Source: Pisolithus tinctorius
Lineage: Eukaryota; Basidiomycota; Agaricomycetes; Boletales; Pisolithaceae
Direction: 5' to 3'
Length of the DNA stretch: 64,000 bases
Assembly: GCA_024663395.1 (NCBI GenBank)
Contig: JANFAH010000014.1
Span: 1,302,001-1,366,000 of the forward strand
The notes under the pieces were generated by a model that was not told the origin of the DNA, did not search any database, and saw nothing but the letters and a program-made list of their open reading frames with translations. The translations under genes and the position numbers were made by a program. Below, in pieces: positions 56,153 to 64,000 of this stretch (position 1 is its first letter; every line of letters begins with the position of its first letter).

Positions 56153-59100
56153 AGCGTTGATCCCATCCGTGCAGAAGTCCACCTCAATGCATCCGCTCTT
56201 TCCGACCCTAATTCTCTTCTTCCGATTATTTCTCTTCCTGATTTCTCCGTAGATACTTTCCCCGCTCTGGTTGACTCAGGCTCTTCGCACTGTTTCGTCG
56301 ACCCCTCTTTAGTTAAAAAGTATAAAATCCCAACAAAAAATGTCTCTCCGCCTATTCCTCTCCGACTGTTTGATGGTACTAGTAATACCACCATTTCCCA
56401 AGTAGTAGATTTCTCTGTCCGCTTTGCCTCTGGCGATGTCACATCTGTTTCCTGTTATGTAACTCCGTTGGATTCCACCTGTTCATTGGTCTTGGGACAC
56501 AACTGGCTCACCCGCTACAATCCGTCGATTGACTGGGTATTGAGCAGTATCTCGTTCCGACCATTGATACAAAGAATGCCAATGCCCTTGGCGCCTCCGT
56601 CACCTTCTGTTGTGACTTCCGCTTCAGTACCGACACCCTCCGCTCCGTCCGCTCCTCCAACATCAGCTCCGCTGCCTACTCCGACAGCTGGCTTGCCACG
56701 CACTGCTCCACATATCTCTCTCATCGGAGCTGCAGCCTTTGTCCGTGCATGTGCCCTTCCTGGCTCCGCACAGTTCCGCTTGCACCTCTGCCCCGAAGAT
56801 ATGAAACTCCGAGCCTCTTCGATGCCCTCCGCACCTCCTGATCTCTCTGCGGTGCCCTCCGACTACCATGAGTTCGCTGATGTCTTTAGTAAAGCAAAGG
56901 CTACTGAACTCCCTCCGCACCGCAGCTTCGATTTAAATATAGATCTCGAAGAAGGGGCTTCTCCACCTCTAGGCACTGTCTACTCCCTCTCTCCACCCGA
57001 GCTTGAGGCGCTCCGCACCTTCATAGATGAGCACCTCAGCTACGGTTTCATTAAACAGTCAACCTCCGCCCATGGTGCTCCTGTCCTCTTCGTTAAGAAG
57101 AAGGACGGCTCGCTCCGCCTCTGTGTGGATTACCGAGGACTCAATAAAATCACCAAGAAAGACCGCTACCCACTCCCTCTCATCTCCGACTTGCTCGATT
57201 CTCCGAGCCGTGCTAAAATCTATAGTAAAATCGACCTCCGCCATGCCTACCACTTAGTCCGAATCGGTGCTGGTGACGAATGGAAAACTGCCTTTCGCAC
57301 TCGCTATGGTTCCTATGAATGGTTGGTTATGCCCTTCGGTCTTACTAATGCGCCAGCGGCTTTCCAGCGGTTTGTTAACAGCATCTTTGCCGACATGCTT
57401 GATGTCTGCGTTGTTGTTTACCTTGATGACATCCTCATCTACTCCCACAACGAGGAGTTGCACCGCCAACATGTAAAAGAGGTCCTCCGCCGCCTCCGCC
57501 AGCATAGCCTCTTTGCTAAGCCGGAAAAGTGCGAGTTCCACAAAGACTCCGTCGAGTACCTCGGCTATGTCCTCTCCCCATCCGGTCTGACCATGTCCGC
57601 TGATAAGGTCCAGTCCATTCGTGATTGGCCTGAACCACGCAAGGTTAAAGACATCCAGTCCTTTCTTGGGTTTGCGAACTTCTATCGTCGGTTCATCAGT
57701 AACTACTCCAACATAGTTGTTCCGCTCACCCGCCTCACTCGGAAGGGCGCTCCTTGGAGCTTCTCCGAAGAGTGCTGCTCCGCTTTTCTCCGCCTTAAGA
57801 CCGCTTTCACCTCCGCTCCGATCCTTACTCATTGGGTGCCTGATGCCCCAGTCACAGTTGAGACCGACGCATTGGACTATGCCATTGCGGGTATCCTCTC
57901 GATTACCTGCTCCGATGGTGAACTCCGCCCAGTTGCCTTTTACTCCCGCACACTCACTGCCCCGGAGCTCAACTACGACACTCATGATAAGGAGCTGTTG
58001 GCGATTTTTGAGGCCTTCCGCCACTGGCGACATTACTTGGAAGGCTCCGCCACCCCTGCTGACGTGGTGACTGACCATAAAAACTTGGAGTATTTCTCCA
58101 CCTCTAAGGTCCTAACCCGCCGTCAGGCTCGTTGGTCGGAGTACCTCTCCCAGTTCAACCTAGCCATCCATTTCCGCCCTGGCCGCCTTGGAGCCAAGCC
58201 CGACGCACTTACCCGCCGCTGGGATGTTTACCCAAAAGAGGGGGATAAGGACTACACGCAGGTAAACCCTCATAACCTCCGCCCTGTGTTTACCCAGGAA
58301 CAGTTCGCTTCGTCCCTCCGTACTACCCACCTCTTGGCCCCTGTGCTCCGAGCTGCCATGATCTTCGATGTTGAGCAGCTCCATGCCGACATCATCTCCG
58401 CACTACCCTCCGACCCCGTCTCCGCTTCCCATCTCCCAACTCCGACAGACCTCCGCTGGTCATTAGACCACGAGGGTCTCCTCCGCCTCGATGGCCGCAT
58501 CTTTGTCCCCGACATTGATGGTCTCTGCCTCCGAGTGCTTTGGTTTAAACATGACCATCCGCTTGCGGGTCACTTTGGGCAGAGTCGCACTGTAGAGCTT
58601 GTTCGCCGCGAGTACATATGGCCTAACCTCCGCACTGATGTAAAGAACTATGTCAGGTCCTGCACCACTTGTGGTCGCAGCAAGGTCCCTCGTCACCGCC
58701 CCTTCGGCCTACTGAAGCAGCTTCCCGTCCCTGAGAAGCCATGGAACTCCATCTCAATGGATTTCATCGAGCATCTCCCCAACTCCGCAGGCTACTCCGC
58801 CATCTTGGTTGTTGTAGACCGCCTTTCTAAACAGACCGTGTTCATTCCGACCCATGACTCCATCACCTCCGCTGACCTAGCAAAACTCTTCCTTACCCAC
58901 GTCTTTTCCAAACATGGGGTACCTGCTCATGTCACCTCCGACAGGGGTCCAGAGTTTGTGTCGCACTTCTTCCGCTCCCTTGGAAAGGCCTTAGATATGC
59001 GCCTTCATTTTACATCGGGCTACCACCCAGAAGGCAATGGCCAAACAGAGCGCATGAATCAGACCCTTGAGCAGTATCTCCGCACCTACTGTAACTATCA

Positions 59101-59842
59101 GCAAGACGATTGGTCAGAGTTACTCCCACTAGCGGAGTTTGCTTGTAATAATGCGCCGAGTGCTACTACTGGAGTCTCTCCCTTTTTCGCTAATAAGGGT
59201 TACCACCCAAACTTGTCAGTTTACTCTGACTGCGATCTCACCTCTCCGAAGGCCCATAACTATGTTGTGGAGCTTTCCGCCCTGCATGACTTCCTCCGCA
59301 CTGAGATGGCTGCCGCTCAACTCCGCTATCAAGGTCCGGCTGATGCTAGATGCATTCCGCCACCAGAGTTCAAAGTCGGTGACCAGGCTTATGTCAAGGC
59401 CAAGTACTTCCGCTCCACCCGCCCTTCGGCTAAACTTGCGGAGAAGAACTTGGGCCCCTATGCTATCATAGCTAGGCCTGGTACGCACTCTGTCACCCTC
59501 CGCTTACCTGATGCGATGCAGGCCATCCACCCTGTCTTTCACGTGTCGCAGTTAGAGCCTGCTGCTCCAAACCCCTTCCCTGATCGGCACCAACCTCCGC
59601 CTCTGCCTGTTGAGGTGGATGGTGACCTTGAGTACGAGATTTCGGAGATCCTCGACTCAAAGGTGGATCGCCACCGCCATCATTGTCAGTTGCTGTATCC
59701 AGTCTGCTGGGCAGGCTATGAGAATACTGAAGACGAGACCTCTTGGGTGTTGGCAATGGAGTTAGAACATGCCTCCGAGTTGTTGGCTGCTTATCATGCT
59801 CGCTATCCTCATAAACCTGGACCTTACTCACCTCTGTCATAG
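56114..59842 (+). CDS. pol: Pol (protease-RT-RNase H-integrase-chromodomain), via -1 frameshift
   Basis: The frame is open from the slip site, giving ~1242 residues; the first ATG is only at 56468, inside protease. Protease: ALVDSGSSHCFVD (DSG at 56273) and LVLGHNWL. RT: LFVKKKDGSLRLCVDYRGLN and VVVYLDDILIYS (YLDD at 57419). RNase H: ETDALDYAIAGILS, DKELLAIFEAFRHW and VVTDHKNLEYF. Integrase: zinc region HPLAGHFGQ..CTTCGRSK, then core Asp of SMDFIEHLP (58760), Asp of SDRGPEF (58940) and Glu of NGQTERMNQ (59048), spaced D-59-D-35-E. GPY/F: NLGPYAIIARPG. The C-terminal chromodomain (YEISEILDSKV; PVCWAGYENTEDETSWV) may direct insertion to marked chromatin. No broken residues are seen. Confidence 0.96.
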   Translation, partial: LTRSSREPVRPGGSVDPIRAEVHLNASALSDPNSLLPIISLPDFSVDTFPALVDSGSSHCFVDPSLVKKYKIPTKNVSPPIPLRLFDGTSNTTISQVVDFSVRFASGDVTSVSCYVTPLDSTCSLVLGHNWLTRYNPSIDWVLSSISFRPLIQRMPMPLAPPSPSVVTSASVPTPSAPSAPPTSAPLPTPTAGLPRTAPHISLIGAAAFVRACALPGSAQFRLHLCPEDMKLRASSMPSAPPDLSAVPSDYHEFADVFSKAKATELPPHRSFDLNIDLEEGASPPLGTVYSLSPPELEALRTFIDEHLSYGFIKQSTSAHGAPVLFVKKKDGSLRLCVDYRGLNKITKKDRYPLPLISDLLDSPSRAKIYSKIDLRHAYHLVRIGAGDEWKTAFRTRYGSYEWLVMPFGLTNAPAAFQRFVNSIFADMLDVCVVVYLDDILIYSHNEELHRQHVKEVLRRLRQHSLFAKPEKCEFHKDSVEYLGYVLSPSGLTMSADKVQSIRDWPEPRKVKDIQSFLGFANFYRRFISNYSNIVVPLTRLTRKGAPWSFSEECCSAFLRLKTAFTSAPILTHWVPDAPVTVETDALDYAIAGILSITCSDGELRPVAFYSRTLTAPELNYDTHDKELLAIFEAFRHWRHYLEGSATPADVVTDHKNLEYFSTSKVLTRRQARWSEYLSQFNLAIHFRPGRLGAKPDALTRRWDVYPKEGDKDYTQVNPHNLRPVFTQEQFASSLRTTHLLAPVLRAAMIFDVEQLHADIISALPSDPVSASHLPTPTDLRWSLDHEGLLRLDGRIFVPDIDGLCLRVLWFKHDHPLAGHFGQSRTVELVRREYIWPNLRTDVKNYVRSCTTCGRSKVPRHRPFGLLKQLPVPEKPWNSISMDFIEHLPNSAGYSAILVVVDRLSKQTVFIPTHDSITSADLAKLFLTHVFSKHGVPAHVTSDRGPEFVSHFFRSLGKALDMRLHFTSGYHPEGNGQTERMNQTLEQYLRTYCNYQQDDWSELLPLAEFACNNAPSATTGVSPFFANKGYHPNLSVYSDCDLTSPKAHNYVVELSALHDFLRTEMAAAQLRYQGPADARCIPPPEFKVGDQAYVKAKYFRSTRPSAKLAEKNLGPYAIIARPGTHSVTLRLPDAMQAIHPVFHVSQLEPAAPNPFPDRHQPPPLPVEVDGDLEYEISEILDSKVDRHRHHCQLLYPVCWAGYENTEDETSWVLAMELEHASELLAAYHARYPHKPGPYSPLS

Positions 59843-59873
59843 CTTTGCTGTGGCCTTCAGGGGTTCAGGCCCT

Positions 59874-59886
59874 AAGGGGGGGATAC
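59874..59886 (+). promoter_or_regulatory. Polypurine tract
   Basis: AAGGGGGGGATAC directly precedes the 3' LTR and would prime plus-strand DNA synthesis. Seven consecutive G's are present. Confidence 0.85.
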
Positions 59887-60635
59887 TGTCATGACCATGA
59901 CACCAGCGTAAGCCCCTAATACCTACTCCGCCCTCCTCCGACATGTTCCCGCACTTCTCCGCCCTCCTCCGACGTGTTCCCACACTCCTCCGACCCTCCC
60001 GACACATCTCCACACCTCTCCAAGGTCCCCTGTCCACGTTCTGACCAACTCCGCTCAACTCCGCCCTAAGGTTGGTCACGTGGGCTGTCGGACTTGCAGC
60101 CCTGCATTCTAGATAGGGTTCCACCCTCGTGTCGGTTTTCTCCATTCTTCCACTTCTTCGGTATTTACCCTCTCTTCCTCGTTGTAGTAGTTTCCTTGTC
60201 TCAGTTAAGGTCCCCGTCGTCCCTACTCTCTATCCCTTGTGTCGGAAGGACTCTAACCCACTATACACTTATTGGTTTACATTCCGTACTACACCGCCCT
60301 TGACCTACATCGTATATAAGGCCACATAGTACTCCGATGTAATCAGTACGAATATCGAATAAAGTCCCCACCTTCAACTCCCTCTCAGTCCCCTCCGGAG
60401 TTTCGTCTCCACTTCCTCTGAGTCTGCTCCACCTCTGAAATATGAGGGCTGAGCTCGCGCAAGGGGGCAGCGCACTAGCTGAACCCAATGCCCTCTCATC
60501 TGACCTCCGACCTCTGACCTCCGACTCCGACTCCAACCTCAGCCTCCAAGACTTTCCTTCATACCCCTCCACTCACTCCCAACCCGCTCCAACTCCGCCC
60601 TAAGAAGGAGCCAGGGGTGTTGTCCGACTTTGACA
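59887..60635 (+). repeat. 3' LTR of intact chromovirus
   Basis: 749 bp, co-linear without indels with the 5' LTR. Eight substitutions separate them, all CG versus TG or CA. This copy has lost CpG at three sites and the 5' copy at five. It includes an AATAAA-type poly(A) word (CGAATAAAGTC at 60356) shortly after the predicted transcript start. Confidence 0.97.
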
Positions 60636-60952
60636 AATTGTCTGTCATTCCAAACAGCTGGATCAACATGACATAGTCACCTAGTGCATGCATCTTGTAT
60701 GTTGCCATGTTGAATGAATGTGGCTTGCGACCTGCACTTCCATCACTTGGCCTTGGGTTAGAGGATGTTTGTTTTTGTGGTATGCTCACAACTTTTGAAC
60801 CTTGGCAGCATGCCCATGCAGCTGTTTCATGGGGGAGATCATAGGTCTTGAATGCCATGCAGCACTCCTGTGAGAATTTCCACATGGCAATCCCAAGGCG
60901 AGTCGTGCTGTTGTCAAAATGGAACCGTGTTGTCTCTGTGTGCATACTGAAG

Positions 60953-61969
60953 AAGTTTGTGGGGTTGCAGAGGGGAAACCCAGAGAGGAATCTGTAGGGA
61001 CCTCAGTAGTCTGTCAAGCTACTAGTATTGAGTATAGTACCTGTAGGGAACTATACAAGTTAGTAAGGGTATTCTATCTATGTGGAAGTGTACTCACCCT
61101 CAGTGTCATAACCATGTGTTCACTCTAGGTCCTTACTCACTCCACACCCTCTTCTGCCAGTCATTCGCTCACTCCGCATGAACTCTGCCCACCTTCTGTT
61201 GTCTATGAACCATCTCCACTCTGACTGCTGTTGGACTTGTGTTGCTCTCCTACCGGACTGGGCAGACCATTCTCTGAGGGGTCATGTGACTACCTTTGGA
61301 CTTCTCCCTGACAGTGCGCAGTCAGGAACTCTGCAGCGCACGCACTGCATGGTCCAGCACCTGGACTGTTTCCTTTTCTGGATGTTCTATGTTACCCATT
61401 TGTATGTCTTCTGTCTACCCTTCATTCATTGTCTAGGAAGTTTTTACTTGAAAATTTCTGGGTCTCTGTATGTCAGTTCTGATTCCGGTTACTGTACCTC
61501 CATAGTAGTATAAAAGCATGTATCATACTCCACCATTCCTCAGTATGAATATCAACTTAGTTCCTACTCCCTCTGATTCCATCTTCTGCCTGTCAGAGTT
61601 ATCTCTGACTCTCCATCTGTACTCTCCCTCTGAAATATGAGGGCTGAGATCATGCAAGGGGGTAGTGCATGAGCTAAACCCGACGCCCTCACTCTACTCT
61701 GCCTTTGTCTCGGTGGCCTTCGTTCCTGACAACACTCCGCTAGTTGGAGTTCTGTTCCTTTGTATCAGACTTGCTTCCGAACCCTTCTCTAGACCTTGTT
61801 AAGTGTTGGAGTTGGTCAGAGTAGGCCTGGACTTGACACTCAGTAGTCTGTCAAGCTACTAAGGGACTAGGTAAATTTTACTAGTGTATGGGTGCGCTCT
61901 AACAGCTTATGTAAGCGACACAATCATGTGCCTAAGTCCAAGTAAGGACAGGGGTCATTTCACTCCAAC
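60953..61969. repeat. Repeat D, copy 2, split by a solo LTR
   Basis: Outside the LTR at 61104-61838 this copy matches D copy 1 at 42206-42455: CTGTAGG, ACCTCAGTAGT, ACTCACCCTCAGTAGT, CAGCTTATGTAAGC, AGGGG and TCCAACA. It lies in a Plavaka exon between KLHM and HTETT. On the minus strand the flanks TATGTG and TATGCA look like a decayed short duplication (ancestral TATGCG). Boundaries are accurate to about 10 bp. Confidence 0.65.
61104..61838 (+). mobile_element. Solo LTR, family B, inside repeat D, TSD CTCAG
   Basis: 735 bp from TGTCATAACC to ACTTGACA, flanked by perfect CTCAG (61099-61103 and 61839-61843). The empty site is visible in D copy 1, where ACCCTCAGTAGT is contiguous. It contains AGTATAAAAGC and, downstream, AGTATGAATATCA, the exact complement of the intact element's primer site. 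The insertion point is in the arm of D's hairpin. Confidence 0.95.
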
Positions 61970-64000
61970 ACATATGCAGTTTTCTGAATGCATGCCAAGT
62001 AGCTAGCTCAAACAAAAGATTGAGAACAATAGTGTTGTATGGCTCAGGGAGTAGCCCCTCAAAGATGGGGATGGCACACTGAAACATGCCTTGTTAAAAT
62101 CTGGTCAATAACAGTACATAAAAATGGAAGTCCTTGCCTGCAAAATGTCCTCAAAATCTCGTGCAGCAAGTCTTGAGAGATCTGACACATTCTTGCTAAA
62201 CTTGAGTATGGTATCCCTCCCAAAAGTCAGCATCAAACAAAAACTGCCAATTGTCAGTACTTCAGTATTTAAGTCAAAACAGCTATGTGCACATACCAGG
62301 TGTTGAATTCCTGTATTTTGTTATCACCTGCCTCATAAAGGATTCAGATGAGATGTGTTAGTGTTGCCTTCCATCCTCCAAGCTCAAACTCATGCATGAA
62401 ATCCAGTACAAGCATCCTGTAAAAATTAAACCCAAATCATGACAGCTTCTTGGAAAAGGCATTCTAAAAAAAGGAATACATCCATGAGCCTGCCACACAG
62501 CACAATGTTGTCAGTGTGGTGCATACCTGAGTTGGAACCAGAGAAATGTGCCAAGAATCTTCTCAACTGCAGCACTAATAACACCATGACCAAAATCAAA
62601 GATTGCCCTGCATGCATTCTCAATAGAAATCCTCTGGCTCTCAGTGTCAACTTGCTGTTTTCTATTGCAGATCTGACTATCTTTCTTTGATCCTAGTTGA
62701 AAAACATTCTCCTTCTCAACAAGACAATGTGGACACAGACACTTTCCCAGGAACTTCATACAAGTGAGTAAAACCCTGGAGATGCTGTAATTTGGGGCTT
62801 ATGTATGAGTTATGTGATATGTGAATGTACTTTTCAGGATAACTGGCTGAATAAGTGAAAAAGCATGGAAATACCCTGCATGACACTCCATCAGGGAATT
62901 TAATTATCATACCATGTTCATATGCCTTGAGGAACTCTGCATCCAGCAGGAATGCCCAGATTGCTTGCATGAGTTCATGTTTGCAGTGAGTAAGTACCAC
63001 TGCTGTAGCACTAGTGCCATATGTGACCCAGTAAAAATCTTGGATTGTATCAGACAGCTGAGTGAATTATGTATTAGTGGCAATTACATTAAATTTTGAT
63101 GTGTTACCTTCAGTATGTAGGCCAAGTGATGAGCAGCAAAGGAATTGGGTTTGGCACATATATTTTGACTGGTTCCCAAGGTAAAGGTATATTGGCCACA
63201 ATGCAGCATTTCCAAAACTTGCAAGATGGGTTGAATCTGACCAGAGTGTGATTGCAGTGATCATGGTCTCGAGATTACAATCACATGGCTGTGCCTTGAC
63301 CTTCTCATGTTCTTGCAGCATGACATTGGCTGTGTAGACCTCTGCAAAGATTTGTTCAGGGATGGCATCATCATCTGGTTGCCAAAATAGCTTGTATAGG
63401 GTTGCATTGTATTCCTCAGCAGCTGACTCTGCAAATGCTGCCTTAATTACCTCTGTGAGCTTGTGATAATTGAGACCTTCAACCCGAAATTCAGGCACAT
63501 GGTCTTTGGGGACTTTGACTTTTTCACATGGCAGTCAAATCTTAATGGTAGCTGTGTGCCATGAGTCTGATGCAAAGAGTGTCAACTTGTCCAGTCACCT
63601 TAATTCCCATTGAGCTGTGAAGTTACACAGGTGTCCACAATCAAAGTCATCTGCTAGGATTACATCATGCACAAGGTGGTCAAGATCATCTAGAGATTTC
63701 TGAATAGAACCACTGTAAAACCAGCCCATGAGGCACCATACAGTCACATTCAGGAACAGGGTGAAGTAATTGTTCCTGAGCTGCTGAAGTGGGTTACTAA
63801 ACTGAGGAAACCAGCCTTCATCCTTGCCACTGCCATGTTGCAAGGTAGGGCTGTCACATAGATGCTTGATGGGGGTCTGTCCCTCTGGATCATATGACAG
63901 GAGCCTGCTTTGAAATTCATGGAATAAGCCATATGCATTGCATTCTGTGCATGTGGCCCCATGGTATAAAGGTGTGTCTAGGGAAGACAGCCAATGACCC

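Larger units (their letters stand above)
54019..60640 (+). mobile_element. Intact Ty3/Gypsy chromovirus, TSD AATTG
   Basis: The element proper is 54024-60635 (6612 bp), flanked by perfect AATTG at 54019-54023 and 60636-60640. It has two 749-bp LTRs differing at 8 sites, an intact gag, and pol in the -1 frame with protease, RT, RNase H, integrase and chromodomain, followed by a polypurine tract. All expected catalytic residues are present. It is CpG-rich and saturated with CTCCG words, unlike everything around it. It sits in an exon of the Plavaka gene: removing it restores ..GMTDN-YSTQV. It could still be active. Confidence 0.97.
60641..64000 (-). pseudogene. Plavaka transposase, N-terminal and catalytic part (runs off window)
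   Basis: The minus strand from the window edge encodes Plavaka-type blocks in order: WFYSGSIQKSLDDLDHLVHD and ILADDFDC (63843-63595); PEFRVEGLNYHKLTEVI, KLFWQPDDD and DSTHLASFGNAALWPIYLYL (63498-63067); HELMQAIWAFLLD and SCRVFPCFFTYSASYPEK (63000-62716); LGKCLCPHCLVEKENVFQLG (62759-62511); then FMHEFELG, FGRDTI and LAARDFEDILQ in a stop-containing stretch. Repeat D with a solo LTR follows (60953-61969). The last part is HTETTRFHFDNSTTRLGIAM, TYDLPHETAAWA and FNMATYKMHALGDYVMLIQLF to the Gypsy insertion. Plavaka is a CACTA-related DNA transposase family of fungi. Stops and lost Arg codons mark a pseudogene. Confidence 0.82.

Noticed and set aside
57254..58078. 274-codon minus-strand ORF opposite pol
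   Set aside because: It is fully antisense to the conserved RT/RNase H frame and has no start context or motif.
54828..59842. Gag and Pol as separate independently started proteins
   Set aside because: The first pol ATG (56468) lies after the protease active site, and the -1 frame is open upstream to the slippery site, so frameshifting is the better explanation.
1..64000. tRNA, rRNA or snRNA genes
   Set aside because: I saw no tRNA-like box A/box B pairs or rRNA segments on reading; a covariance-model scan would be needed to exclude them.

Overview
This is a eukaryotic window, almost certainly from an Agaricomycete (mushroom-forming basidiomycete). Three things point there: short GT-AG introns, chromodomain Ty3/Gypsy retrotransposons, and transposon and host families typical of that group (Plavaka and CACTA/Tnp2 transposases, Crypton-type tyrosine recombinase, HET-domain protein). 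It is a transposon graveyard, and I see no clearly functional host gene. Most of it is strongly CpG-poor and TG/CA-rich. The exception is one young, CpG-rich Gypsy element, so old sequence has lost CpG by C-to-T decay on both strands.

Layout. 0-9.3 kb: an unrecognised degenerate gene, a 43-bp minisatellite, a solo LTR (family B), and a HET-domain gene split by a second family-B solo LTR. 9.3-14.5 kb: a 45-bp minisatellite, an LTR fragment, a 1.8-kb repeat (family C) and a truncated Tnp2 gene. 14.5-20.3 kb: a SUN-domain pseudogene and a large unknown gene, both on the minus strand. 20.4-25.6 kb: a 179-bp tandem array, a second C copy, an SF3B1 (U2 snRNP) pseudogene and a ~180-bp tandem array. 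26-41.6 kb: an old chromovirus pol (F) cut in two by a 12.8-kb element with 679-bp LTRs. That element holds a minus-strand Gypsy gag-pol (G), an antisense intron-bearing gene, a third C copy that itself carries a family-B solo LTR, and an 873-bp LTR-like insert. 41.6-52 kb: an unknown ORF with a small repeat (D), a decayed Crypton recombinase, minisatellites and an XPG/FEN1-like nuclease pseudogene. 52-64 kb: a Plavaka transposase gene interrupted by the intact 6.6-kb chromovirus (54024-60635) and by a second D copy carrying a family-B solo LTR.

The intact chromovirus has identical-length 749-bp LTRs, a perfect 5-bp target duplication (AATTG), an intact gag, and a pro-RT-RNaseH-IN-chromodomain pol in the -1 frame. 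Between the ORFs lies a textbook -1 frameshift signal: slippery heptamer, 8-nt spacer and 9-bp stem. The sequence just after its 5' LTR is complementary to the predicted 5' end of its own transcript, suggesting Tf1-like self-priming. The older elements are dead. Three of the insertions can be removed on paper to restore the reading frame of the gene they interrupt, which fixes the order of nesting.

Family names come from recognising motifs by eye; no database search was possible.
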